This document shows positions 8,053 through 16,215 of a stretch of 36,499 nt of DNA, piece after piece; positions within the stretch are counted from its first letter, which is position 1, and the number at the start of each line of letters is the position of its first letter. Both the position numbers and the translations under genes were made by a program. The DNA comes from Smithellaceae bacterium (GTDB taxonomy: Bacteria > Desulfobacterota > Syntrophia > Syntrophales > Smithellaceae): the NCBI GenBank assembly GCA_028693285.1, contig JAQUVQ010000027.1:1-36499 (forward strand), in the 5' to 3' direction. The notes beneath the pieces were generated by a model. The model did no database searches and was not told the origin of the DNA. It was given only the letters and a program-made list of their open reading frames with translations.

Positions 8053-8577
8053 ATGAACAAAGAAGAAATGCTCGAAGAAGTCTTTAAGAGGGCGAAAGCC
8101 TGTGAACTTCGCGGCGGCAACTGCGCGCAATGCTCGCTGAATGCTATTTTTGAAGTCTTGGGCGTGGAGGATGAAAACGTCGTGCGCTCCGCCACGGGAT
8201 TTGCCGACGGCGTGGGCCTTTCCGGCGACGGCCACTGCGGCGCCCTTTCCGGCGGCACGATGGCTATCAGCTACTTTTTCGGCCGGAAAAAAGAAGACCT
8301 GGGCCGGATGGGCAAGCAGATCAGAGCGCTGCTGCTCGCCAAAAAATTCCATGAACAGTTCGTAAAGGAATTCTCCACCTGCCGCTGCCACGATCTTCAG
8401 GTCAGGCAGTTCGGCCGCTTTTTCAACCTCTACGACATGCAAGACATGAAGGCGGCGCTGGCCGCGGGAATGCCGGAAGGCTGCTCCACACTCGTGGGCA
8501 AGGCGGCGCGCATGGCGCTGGCCATCATCCTCGACGAACAGGCCCGCGGGGACTTGGGGTCAAATCTTTATTCTTGA
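8053..8577 (+). CDS. C_GCAxxG_C_C family redox protein with repeat-derived C-terminus
   Basis: This 174-residue protein matches the family better than the copy at 3546: GGNCAQCSLNAIFEVLG near 21-37, ATGFADGVGLSGDGHCGALSGG near 48-69, a CRCHDLQ motif, and EGCSTLVGKAA near the C-terminus. A redox or metal-binding function is inferred from the conserved cysteines. The last residues after ILDEQAR (GDLGSNLYS) do not belong to the family; they are read from a repeat fragment at about 8550-8590. The fold should be complete without them. GGAG lies upstream, somewhat far from the ATG. It sits 215 bases after the HdrD-like gene, across the REP cluster. Confidence 0.8.
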   Translation: MNKEEMLEEVFKRAKACELRGGNCAQCSLNAIFEVLGVEDENVVRSATGFADGVGLSGDGHCGALSGGTMAISYFFGRKKEDLGRMGKQIRALLLAKKFHEQFVKEFSTCRCHDLQVRQFGRFFNLYDMQDMKAALAAGMPEGCSTLVGKAARMALAIILDEQARGDLGSNLYS

Positions 8578-8586
8578 CATTTGACC
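8550..8586. repeat. RAYT/REP-associated repeat fragment invading a gene end
   Basis: The stretch includes an exact 8-base inverted repeat, GGTCAAAT (8558-8565) and ATTTGACC (8579-8586), around a 13-base loop containing TTCTTGAC. From memory, this kind of GGGGTCA...TTGACATTTGA sequence is common near REP-associated tyrosine transposases in related bacteria. It supplies the last codons and stop of the 8053 gene. No transposase gene is present in the window. Confidence 0.6.
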
Positions 8587-8684
8587 GTCACGCTTCCGTT
8601 TTCACCAGTCGTCGACTGGCTTTGCGTAAATATTTCAAAAATATCCCCCGCGCTGGAAAAAAACACAGTCTTCCCGTGACCGGA

Positions 8685-9653
8685 TTATCCCGCTATGCGC
8701 TCGAGGTTCCTTTTCAGCCCCTCAAATCCGATTCTTTGCACCGCGGAGTGCTGCAATATTCTCTTGTATTTTTCCTCGTTGAGGTTGAACCAGTCCTCGC
8801 GGGTCATTTCAATCAAGCCGGGCGGTGCGTCAAAATCTTTTTCATGGTGCGGGGCGGCGCTGCGGTTCCAGGGGCAGACATCCTGGCAGATATCGCAGCC
8901 GAACACGCGGCCGGCCAACCGATGGTTTGGCATCCCACTGTTTTCCGGGCGGCTCTCGATCGTCAGGTAGGAAATGCAGTGGCCGGCATCCAGCGTCCGC
9001 GGGGCGACAATGGCCTTCGCGGGGCAGGCATCGATGCAGAGCGTGCAGTCGCCGCAGAGATCGGCAACGGGACGGTCGTATTGCAGGGGAATATCGATCA
9101 GAAGCGTTCCAATGAAACAAAAAGAGCCTTTCCCCGGTGAAATCAGGCAGGTGTTTTTGCCGATCCACCCCAGCCCCGCCCGGGCGGCCCACGCCTTTTC
9201 GAGCAGCGGCGCCGTATCCACAAACGCCCGGCCGCGAACCGGCGCGATGCCGGATGAAATTTTCTTCAGCAGACGGTTCAGTTTTTCCCTGACAACGACG
9301 TGATAATCTTTCCCGTAGGCGTACTTTGCCAAAACCGGCGCTTCCGGATCGGTTTGCGTTCCTGACGGATAGTAATTCAAAAGAACGGAAACAACCGAGC
9401 GAGCACCTTGAAACAGCAGGGTCGGATCAACACGCTTCTCCGGTTGCCTTTCCATGTAGGCCATTCCGGCGTGATGCCCGCGTTCGAGCCAAGAGCACAG
9501 GCGGAGAGCGTCTTCCGGAAGCGCTTCGGCGCGGGAAATCCCGCAGCCGTCAAACCCGAGCCGGCGGGCCTCCTCCTTGATCGCGGCGGCCAGCGTTGCC
9601 GGATCACCCCGGTCAGTGGATTGAAAATTTTTTCCTGTGGACGCTGCTTTCAT
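8685..9653 (-). CDS. queG: Epoxyqueuosine reductase QueG
   Basis: QueG catalyses the last step of queuosine synthesis, reducing epoxyqueuosine in tRNA with cobalamin and two 4Fe-4S clusters. The 322-residue protein shows the typical N-terminal segment (ARRLGFDGCGISRA), the conserved region VDTAPLLEKAWAARAGLGW with the catalytic-type Asp146, GKNTCLIS, and the ferredoxin cysteines C200-C203-C206-C210 and C253-C256-C260 (CDICQDVCPWN). The usual HEAT-like C-terminal repeats of longer members are missing, as in many short QueG proteins. A TTG at 9695 extends the frame, but ATG 9653 gives a normal N-terminus. It lies 47 bases downstream of mtgA on the same strand. Confidence 0.93.
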   Translation of the reverse strand: MKAASTGKNFQSTDRGDPATLAAAIKEEARRLGFDGCGISRAEALPEDALRLCSWLERGHHAGMAYMERQPEKRVDPTLLFQGARSVVSVLLNYYPSGTQTDPEAPVLAKYAYGKDYHVVVREKLNRLLKKISSGIAPVRGRAFVDTAPLLEKAWAARAGLGWIGKNTCLISPGKGSFCFIGTLLIDIPLQYDRPVADLCGDCTLCIDACPAKAIVAPRTLDAGHCISYLTIESRPENSGMPNHRLAGRVFGCDICQDVCPWNRSAAPHHEKDFDAPPGLIEMTREDWFNLNEEKYKRILQHSAVQRIGFEGLKRNLERIAG

Positions 9654-9700
9654 TGATTTTATCCCGTTTTCCAATCCTGACGCCCGCGGTTTCAAGACTG

Positions 9701-10540
9701 TCAGGGAAGAACCGCAGGTTCGGGCGCTTCCGTCTGCGCCGGCTCAACGGGAACAGAGGCTTCCTGCTCCGCCGATACCGGCTCAGGGGCTTTTTCTTCT
9801 TCTCCGCCTTCATCCTTCAGAACTTCATCATACTCTTCAATGACAATGCCGCGCCGCACCATGATCTGATAAATTCTCTCCGCCCGGTTGGCCGCATATC
9901 TTGAACTGCCTCCCGGCCGAAAACGGTTCGGATTGGGCAGAGCCGCCGCAAGATGGGCCGCTTCACGCGGTCCGAGGCCGGCGGCGGATTTGCCGTAATA
10001 TCTGCGCGCGGCGGTCCCCACACCAAACAGGCCATCCCCCCATTCGGCCACGTTCAAATAGAGCTCCAGAATTCTTCTCTTGCTCAACTGCCTTTCGATT
10101 CGCCAGGTTAAAATGGCTTCCTTGATTTTCCGCACCGGATTTTTCGCCGGCGTCAGATATAAATTCTTTGCCAGCTGCTGGGAAATCGTACTGCCTCCCG
10201 CCTTGAATTTCTTCTTTTTGATGTCTTTTTCCAACGCCTTCTGCATCGCGTCAAAGTCAAATCCCTCGTGAGACCAGAATTTATCATCCTCGGCAATAAT
10301 CACCGCCTTCATTACATAAGGCGACACGGCCGACAGGGGCACCCAAGATACGGATATTTTTTTGTTAATGCCTTTTTCCTTCCATATCTCTTCCCGGTAT
10401 TCCATGAAGGCGGTTTTGCCGGGACGATCCTTCTGCAGACCGGCCACGTCCGGATAAAAAAAATAGCGGCCGACATCCAGCGTGATAAAAACGGCCACAG
10501 CCAAAAAACTCCATAAAATTATCTTTTTCCACTTTTGCAT
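9701..10540 (-). CDS. mtgA: Monofunctional peptidoglycan glycosyltransferase MtgA
   Basis: MtgA polymerises lipid II into glycan strands at the outer face of the inner membrane. The 279-residue protein has one N-terminal membrane segment (about 7-24) and the GT51 motifs: AEDDKFWSHEGFD with catalytic Glu84, GGSTISQQLAKNLYL, KIKEAILTWRIE, and LYLNVAEWGDGLFGVGTAARRYYGK. No transpeptidase domain follows, so it is the monofunctional form. An acidic, Pro/Glu-rich tail of about 45 residues (EEEKAPEPVSAEQE...) extends past the usual end and is probably disordered in the periplasm. A plausible minus-strand promoter lies near 10585-10610, but its match is weak. Confidence 0.92.
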   Translation of the reverse strand: MQKWKKIILWSFLAVAVFITLDVGRYFFYPDVAGLQKDRPGKTAFMEYREEIWKEKGINKKISVSWVPLSAVSPYVMKAVIIAEDDKFWSHEGFDFDAMQKALEKDIKKKKFKAGGSTISQQLAKNLYLTPAKNPVRKIKEAILTWRIERQLSKRRILELYLNVAEWGDGLFGVGTAARRYYGKSAAGLGPREAAHLAAALPNPNRFRPGGSSRYAANRAERIYQIMVRRGIVIEEYDEVLKDEGGEEEKAPEPVSAEQEASVPVEPAQTEAPEPAVLP

Positions 10541-10794
10541 GAGCGCACTTTCCTCTTGTTTTTCGTTTGCCGCTTCCTATACCTCATTGAAAAAGATTGC
10601 AAAATAAATTTGACATGCCCTTCCATTTTTAGTAAGGGGGACTCGTACGAAGTTGATAAGCTGTCGTTTAATTGTAAACTTTCGTTTTCTGTGTGCAGTA
10701 AAATATCTTTGATATACAAATAGTAGCTTCACCGATCCACAATCTGTGCACCGTTAACAATATGGGGCTCCCCCCGCTAAACAGGAGGTACTTC

Positions 10795-11736
10795 ATGATG
10801 CAACGGCGAACCATAGTATCTTGGGGATTATTTGCTCTTTTCCTGCTGGTCTGTTTTCATATCGACGCCCATGCGGTCCAGTATACCGTTAAAAAAGGTG
10901 AAACCCTCTCCCTCATTTCCAAGCGAACCGGCGTCAGTGTGGCGGAAATCAAAAAAGCCAACCATTTGACCGGCAATACCATAAAACGCGGCCAGATTTT
11001 AAGCATCAAAGAAAAAAAATCTCCATCCCCCGTCACCGCAAAATCAAAAATTCAACCCACTCCATCCTTCTATAAAGTTAAAAGAGGCGACACGCTTCCC
11101 CTGATTGCCCAAAAAACCGGCGTTCCCGTTACGCAGATCGCAAAGCTGAATCATGTCACCACCAGAACCCTGCGCGCCGGACAGAAGCTGATGCTGCCCA
11201 AAGAGGAACCGATCGCGAATGCGCTCCCCGAGGAAGAGGACGATTTGCTGGACGAAGAAGATGACGGATTGACGGATGACCTCTCCGGCGCAATCGCCTG
11301 TGAAGATAAAGCAGGCGAGGAACTTTTGGGCAAATGGGGCAGCGCCGAAGAAAGAAAACTGTTCATCCGAGTGGCAACAGGCTTTCTGGGCGCACCTTAC
11401 CGGCTGGGAGGCGCCACCGTCAAGGGAATTGACTGTTCGGCCTTTGTCCGGAAAATGTACGAATTTTTCGATATCACTCTGCCCCGCACCGCCCGGGAAC
11501 AATCCACAGTCGGCATGCAGGTGAAGCGTGATGAGCTGGTGGAAGGGGACCTGGTTTTCTTCCGGACCAAAAAGCCGATCGGCCACGTCGGCATTTACAT
11601 CGGCAACAACGAGTTCGTTCACGCCTCTTACAAGGCAAAGGCCGTCCGCATCGACAGCCTGGATCGACCCTATTTTCAGAAGAGATTTCAGCGGGCCGTA
11701 CGTCTCAAAGGCCTGGATGAAAATGGCGGCACCTGA
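10795..11736 (+). CDS. Secreted LysM-NlpC/P60 peptidoglycan endopeptidase
   Basis: The 313-residue protein has a signal peptide (hydrophobic 9-21, likely cleavage after DAHA27), two LysM peptidoglycan-binding repeats (about 29-72 and 91-135), a very acidic linker (146-162), and a C-terminal NlpC/P60 domain. The catalytic Cys214 is in GIDCSAF, His264 in GHVGIYIG, and His276 in FVHAS. Such enzymes cut the D-Glu to diaminopimelate bond of stem peptides in the periplasm. Start ATG 10795 is chosen for the AGGAGG site six bases upstream; the frame opens earlier at 10762 without a site. The 254-base gap before it contains no gene. A strong terminator follows. Confidence 0.92.
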   Translation: MMQRRTIVSWGLFALFLLVCFHIDAHAVQYTVKKGETLSLISKRTGVSVAEIKKANHLTGNTIKRGQILSIKEKKSPSPVTAKSKIQPTPSFYKVKRGDTLPLIAQKTGVPVTQIAKLNHVTTRTLRAGQKLMLPKEEPIANALPEEEDDLLDEEDDGLTDDLSGAIACEDKAGEELLGKWGSAEERKLFIRVATGFLGAPYRLGGATVKGIDCSAFVRKMYEFFDITLPRTAREQSTVGMQVKRDELVEGDLVFFRTKKPIGHVGIYIGNNEFVHASYKAKAVRIDSLDRPYFQKRFQRAVRLKGLDENGGT

Positions 11737-11763
11737 TTGTGTTTCGTGACTCAAAAGGTATTC

Positions 11764-11793
11764 AAAAAGAGGCTTGAACGCCTCTTTTTTTTT
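11764..11793 (+). terminator. Rho-independent terminator after the NlpC/P60 gene
   Basis: A perfect 10-base stem, AAAAAGAGGC (11764-11773) with GCCTCTTTTT (11780-11789), loop TTGAAC, runs into a T tract to 11793. It lies 28 bases after the stop codon. Confidence 0.92.
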
Positions 11794-11924
11794 ATTGGCC
11801 GTTTTGCTGGTTGCTTATCCCGGCCGTTTATTATATGAGGACAATCCTGCCGGTTCCCGTATCGAATGGGTGAAAGACTGCTGAATCAACTGGAATAATC
11901 GCAATGTGCCGCAAGGAAGAACCA

Positions 11925-13859
11925 ATGGAAAAAAACATCGTGGAAAAAATTCTGGCCGAACATCTGGTGGACGGCAACCTCGCGCCCGGCGGGGAAATCG
12001 GCATCCGCATCGACCAGACCCTCACCCAGGACGCCACGGGCACCATGGCTTATCTGCAGTTTGAAGCCATGAACGTTCCCCGGGTCCGCACGGAGCTGTC
12101 GGTGAGCTACATCGACCACAACACGATTCAAATCGGCTTTGAAAACGCTGACGATCACCGGTACCTGATGAGCGTCGCGCAAAAGTTCGGCATCGTTCTG
12201 TCGCGCGCCGGGAACGGAATTTGCCACCAGGTCCATCTGGAGCGCTTCGGCCGTCCGGGCAAAACGCTGATCGGCTCCGACAGCCACACGCCCACCTGCG
12301 GCGCGCTGGGCATGATCGCCGTCGGCGCCGGCGGACTGGACGTCGCGCAGGCGATGGCGGGAGAGCCTTTTTACCTTGCGTGCCCTTCCGTGGTAAAGAT
12401 CAACCTCGAAGGCCGGCTTCGCCCCTGGGTTTCCGCCAAGGACGTCATCCTCAAAGTACTGGAAATTTTTTCCACCAAGGGAAACGTCGGAACCGTTTTC
12501 GAATACGGCGGCGAAGGCGCAGCGGCGCTGAGCGTTCCGGAGCGCGCCACCATCGCCAACATGGGCGCGGAATGCGGCGTGACGACCTCCGTGTTTCCCA
12601 GCGACGAGATGACCCGCCGGTTTCTGCGCCTGCAGGACAGAGAGGCACACTTCGTTCCCCTGAGCGCCGATGCCGACGCATCTTACGCCCGCGTCGTGAC
12701 CATCGACCTGTCCCGGCTCGAGCCGCTCGCAGCCAAACCGCACAGCCCCGACAACATCGCGGCGGTCCGGTCGCTCACCGGCATCTCCGTACAGCAGGTC
12801 TGCCTGGGAAGCTGCACCAACTCTTCCTACAAGGATCTCGTGACGGTCGCCGGAATCCTCAAAGGCCGCGTTGCGCATCCCGATGTCAGCTTCATTTTAG
12901 CGCCGGGCTCGCGGCAGGTTCTCGACAATCTTGCCCGCGACGGCTACCTGGCTGATCTGATCGCCTCCGGCGCGCGGCTTATGGAAAACGCCTGCGGCTT
13001 CTGCATCGGCAACAGCCAGAGCCCGCAATCCGGCGCGGTTTCGCTGCGAACCTCCAACCGGAATTTCCTCGGACGGTCAGGCACGCTCGACGCCGACATC
13101 TACCTGGTAAGCCCCGAGACGGCGGCGGCGGCGGTCATCACCGGCCGCTTCACCGATCCGCGCGATCTCGGGATGGATTACCCGAATGTCCGAATGCCTG
13201 AACGGCTGGTCATCGACGACCGCCTGATTCTCCGGCCAACAGAGGCCACCCGGGAAGTGGAAATCTACCGCGGCCCGAACATCGGCGCGCCGCCGGTCAA
13301 CACGCCGCTGCCCGACACGCTTGCCGGTCCGGCAACGATCAAGGTCGGCGACAAAATCACAACCGACCACATCATTCCCGCCGGCGCGCGGATGAAGTAC
13401 CGCTCGAACATTCCCAGGTACGCCGAATTCGTTTTTGAAAACGTGGACGCTGCGTTTGCCCGCCGCGCACTGGCCAACAAGGAAGCGGGCCGGCACAATA
13501 TCATCGTGGCCGGTCTGTCCTACGGCCAGGGCTCGTCGCGCGAGCATGCCGCCATCTGCCCGATGTACCTGGGCGTGCGGGCGGTCATCGCCAAGTCCCT
13601 GGAAAGAATCCACGCCGCCAATTTGATCAACTTCGGCATCCTGCCGCTTACGTTCGTCGATGAAAAGGACTACGACGCCCTCGACGCGGGCGACGACCTC
13701 GAAATCGCCGGTCTGAGAACGGCCGTCGCCGAAAGCGAAATCCTGACGGTCGCCAACCGGACCAAAGGTTCGTCCTTCGCCGTGCGCCTTAGTCTGTCGG
13801 CCAGACAAAAAGAAATGATTCTGGCCGGCGGCGCGCTCAACGTCCGCCGTCAGGAATAA
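11925..13859 (+). CDS. Aconitate hydratase
   Basis: Aconitase interconverts citrate and isocitrate with a 4Fe-4S cluster. The 644-residue protein has the large domain (DQTLTQDATGTMAYLQFEA, GSDSHTPTCGALG with the first cluster Cys, CLGSCTNSS and ENACGFCIG with the second and third cluster Cys positions) fused to the swivel domain (KITTDHIIPAG, GLSYGQGSSREHAA). At about 640 residues it is the short, LeuC-LeuD fusion-like form often seen in anaerobes rather than the 750-890-residue AcnA/AcnB types. ATG 11904 is in frame, but AAGGAAG precedes ATG 11925, so I take the latter. The isocitrate dehydrogenase gene follows after 32 bases, so the two steps are likely co-expressed. Confidence 0.93.
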   Translation: MEKNIVEKILAEHLVDGNLAPGGEIGIRIDQTLTQDATGTMAYLQFEAMNVPRVRTELSVSYIDHNTIQIGFENADDHRYLMSVAQKFGIVLSRAGNGICHQVHLERFGRPGKTLIGSDSHTPTCGALGMIAVGAGGLDVAQAMAGEPFYLACPSVVKINLEGRLRPWVSAKDVILKVLEIFSTKGNVGTVFEYGGEGAAALSVPERATIANMGAECGVTTSVFPSDEMTRRFLRLQDREAHFVPLSADADASYARVVTIDLSRLEPLAAKPHSPDNIAAVRSLTGISVQQVCLGSCTNSSYKDLVTVAGILKGRVAHPDVSFILAPGSRQVLDNLARDGYLADLIASGARLMENACGFCIGNSQSPQSGAVSLRTSNRNFLGRSGTLDADIYLVSPETAAAAVITGRFTDPRDLGMDYPNVRMPERLVIDDRLILRPTEATREVEIYRGPNIGAPPVNTPLPDTLAGPATIKVGDKITTDHIIPAGARMKYRSNIPRYAEFVFENVDAAFARRALANKEAGRHNIIVAGLSYGQGSSREHAAICPMYLGVRAVIAKSLERIHAANLINFGILPLTFVDEKDYDALDAGDDLEIAGLRTAVAESEILTVANRTKGSSFAVRLSLSARQKEMILAGGALNVRRQE

Positions 13860-13891
13860 TTCCGCATTTTCACCCTATGGAGTAAAATACA

Positions 13892-15115
13892 ATGAGCCCA
13901 AAAATCAAAGTGAAGACAACCCTCGTCGAAATGGACGGGGATGAAATGACCCGCGTCATGTGGCGAATGGTGAAAGACAAGCTGCTCTTTCCCTATCTGG
14001 ACATGGACATCGACTACTACGATCTGCACGTCAAGCACCGCGACGACACGGACGACCGGGTCACAACCGACGCGGCCCGCGCCATTCAGAAATACGGCGT
14101 CGGCGTCAAGTGCGCCACGATCACGCCCAATGAAGACCGGGTAAAAGAATACAACCTGAAGAAAGCCTGGAAAAGCCCCAACGGCAAGATCCGCGCACTG
14201 CTCGACGGCACGGTGTTCCGCAAACCGATCCTCGTGAACAACATTCGGCCGGGCGTCGCCGCCTGGAAAAAACCGATTACCATCGGCCGCCACGCCTACG
14301 GCGACGTTTACGACAATTTCGAAATGACCGTTCCCGGCGCGGGCAGACTGGAAGTCGTCTTCACGCCGGCCGACGGCGGGCCGGCGCGCAGGGAACTCGT
14401 GAAGGACTTCCCCTCGGCGGGCATCGTCCAGATCAACCACAACCTGGAGGCGTCGATGCTGAGCTTCGCCAGGGCCTGCTTCACCTACGCGCTTTCCGAA
14501 AAGATCGACGTGTGGTTTTCCACCAAGGACACGATTTCCAAAAAGTACGACGCGGGCTTCCGCGACGTCTTTGACCGCGAATTCGCCGAGCATTGGAAGG
14601 ACAGGTTTGCTAAGGCCGGCATCGAATATTTCTTTACGCTCATCGACGACGCGGTGGCGCGCATCATGAAGACGGAGGGCGGAATGCTCTGGGCGCTCAA
14701 AAACTACGACGGCGACGTGATGTCGGACATGATCGCGTCCGCGAGCGGGTCGCTGGCCATGATGACCTCCGTTCTGGTGTCGCCCTTCGGCTGGTACGAA
14801 TACGAAGCCGCGCACGGCACAGTGCAGAAGCACTACTACAAGCACCTGAAGGGCGAGGAAACCTCCTCCAACTCGATGGCGCTGATTTTCGCCTGGACCG
14901 GCGGCCTGCGCAAACGCGGCGAGATGGACGGCACGCCGGAGGTCGTCGAATTCGCGAACAAAGTGGAAGCGGCGGCCCTGGAAACAGTGGAAAGCGGCGT
15001 GATGACGGGCGATTTGCTTCTGCTGGCGGAAAAGCGGCCCACCAACCGCAAGGTCAACACGGAAGGATTCATCGACGCCATCGCCGGAAACCTGAAGAAA
15101 AAAATCGATGGCTGA
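13892..15115 (+). CDS. NADP-type isocitrate dehydrogenase, eukaryotic-like (type II)
   Basis: The enzyme oxidatively decarboxylates isocitrate to 2-oxoglutarate. The 407-residue protein has the type II sequence: [13 protein letters not shown] at the N-terminus, [36 protein letters not shown], the [10 protein letters not shown] metal/substrate motif, and EAAHGTV near the cofactor site. After EAAHGTV it reads QKHYYKH where the mitochondrial/cytosolic enzymes read TRHYREH; the basic pair Lys-His is kept, so NADP use is probable but not proven. The SSNSM stretch also differs from the usual STNPI. A GGAG site lies upstream. The 3' end overlaps rlmN by eight bases. Confidence 0.92.
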   Translation: MSPKIKVKTTLVEMDGDEMTRVMWRMVKDKLLFPYLDMDIDYYDLHVKHRDDTDDRVTTDAARAIQKYGVGVKCATITPNEDRVKEYNLKKAWKSPNGKIRALLDGTVFRKPILVNNIRPGVAAWKKPITIGRHAYGDVYDNFEMTVPGAGRLEVVFTPADGGPARRELVKDFPSAGIVQINHNLEASMLSFARACFTYALSEKIDVWFSTKDTISKKYDAGFRDVFDREFAEHWKDRFAKAGIEYFFTLIDDAVARIMKTEGGMLWALKNYDGDVMSDMIASASGSLAMMTSVLVSPFGWYEYEAAHGTVQKHYYKHLKGEETSSNSMALIFAWTGGLRKRGEMDGTPEVVEFANKVEAAALETVESGVMTGDLLLLAEKRPTNRKVNTEGFIDAIAGNLKKKIDG

Positions 15116-16157
15116 GAAAATTCACAATCCTTTGCCCAATCTGTCGGACTTCACCCTTCAGGAGCTGGAAGATTTCATTGCCGCCTCCGGCAAGGAAAAA
15201 TACCGCGCCCGCCAGATCATGAAAGAGCTCCATCAGTCCGGCTGCCTCTCCTTTGACGCCATGACGACGCTCGCGCGCGATTTCCGTCAGACGCTCGCCG
15301 GCGCGGCCAGAATCTACCGGCCGTCGATCGTCAAAATCCAGAAATCGCAGGACGGCACGCAAAAAGTTCTGCTGGGCCTCGAAGACGGCCTTTTTGTCGA
15401 AAGCGTGCTCATTCCGGGGAAAAACCACTGGACGCTTTGCATTTCCACGCAGGCCGGCTGTGCGATGGGATGCGCCTTTTGCCTGACGGCGCGCCAGGGC
15501 TTCAAGCGCAATCTGACGCCGGCGGAAATCGTCGGTCAGGTGGTTACGCTAAAAAAAGAAACGCCCGAGGGAGCGGCCGTGGGCAATATCGTCATGATGG
15601 GCATGGGCGAACCGCTCGCCAACTACGAAAATACGGTGAAGGCGATCCGGATTCTCGTAAGCGACTTCGGCCTGGGCTTTTCCTCGCGTCGAATCACCGT
15701 CTCCACCTGCGGGCTCGCCCCGCAGATCCTCCAGTTGGGCCGCGACATCTGCATCAACCTGGCCGTATCGCTCAACGCCCACGACGACGAAACCCGCAGC
15801 CGGCTCATGCCGGTCAACAAAAAATATCCGCTCGCCGCGCTTCTGGACGCCTGCAAGCAATACCCCATGCCGGGCCGCCGAATGCTCACGTATGAATATA
15901 TTCTCATTGACGGCGTGAACGCCTCACGGCCCGACGCGGAAAAGCTCGCCCGGCTGCTGAAAGATCAGCGCTGCAAGATCAATCTGATCGTGTTTAATGA
16001 ATACCCCGGCTCACCGTTCAAAGCGCCGTCCGCCAAAGACGTGTCGTCCTTTCAGCAGGTCCTGCTCGACCGCCACTTCACCGCCATGCTGCGCAAGAGC
16101 AAGGGCGCCGACATTCTGGCCGCCTGCGGTCAGCTCAGCGGTTCTCACTCAATTTGA
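15108..16157 (+). CDS. rlmN: Dual-specificity 23S rRNA/tRNA adenine-C2 methyltransferase RlmN
   Basis: RlmN is a radical SAM enzyme that methylates C2 of A2503 in 23S rRNA and A37 in some tRNAs. The 349-residue protein shows the N-terminal helical domain ([15 protein letters not shown]), the cluster motif C118-C122-C125 (CAMGCAFC), [22 protein letters not shown], and the C-terminal resolving Cys340 in AACGQL, so both mechanistic cysteines are present. The start overlaps the end of the isocitrate dehydrogenase gene by eight bases, which suggests translational coupling, though the link is probably not metabolic. Confidence 0.95.
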   Translation: MAEKIHNPLPNLSDFTLQELEDFIAASGKEKYRARQIMKELHQSGCLSFDAMTTLARDFRQTLAGAARIYRPSIVKIQKSQDGTQKVLLGLEDGLFVESVLIPGKNHWTLCISTQAGCAMGCAFCLTARQGFKRNLTPAEIVGQVVTLKKETPEGAAVGNIVMMGMGEPLANYENTVKAIRILVSDFGLGFSSRRITVSTCGLAPQILQLGRDICINLAVSLNAHDDETRSRLMPVNKKYPLAALLDACKQYPMPGRRMLTYEYILIDGVNASRPDAEKLARLLKDQRCKINLIVFNEYPGSPFKAPSAKDVSSFQQVLLDRHFTAMLRKSKGADILAACGQLSGSHSI

Positions 16158-16215
16158 CGTAATGCTTTGAAATGTTCATTCACGGGGCTTTACCGGAGAA
16201 ACCGGCACATGCCCG

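Noticed and set aside
7528-8056. Short open frames across the REP cluster (for example LSLRWERVRVRVK)
   Set aside because: These are typical spurious translations of REP-like repeats, without a ribosome site.
8605-8619. Palindrome CCAGTCG-T-CGACTGG
   Set aside because: It has no T tract for a terminator on either strand and no second copy in the window; it is noted only as a hairpin in the tail of the queG transcript.
10610-10638. TTGACA as a promoter for the NlpC/P60 gene
   Set aside because: The -10 position reads TAAGGG, a poor match, and it lies about 185 bases upstream of the start.
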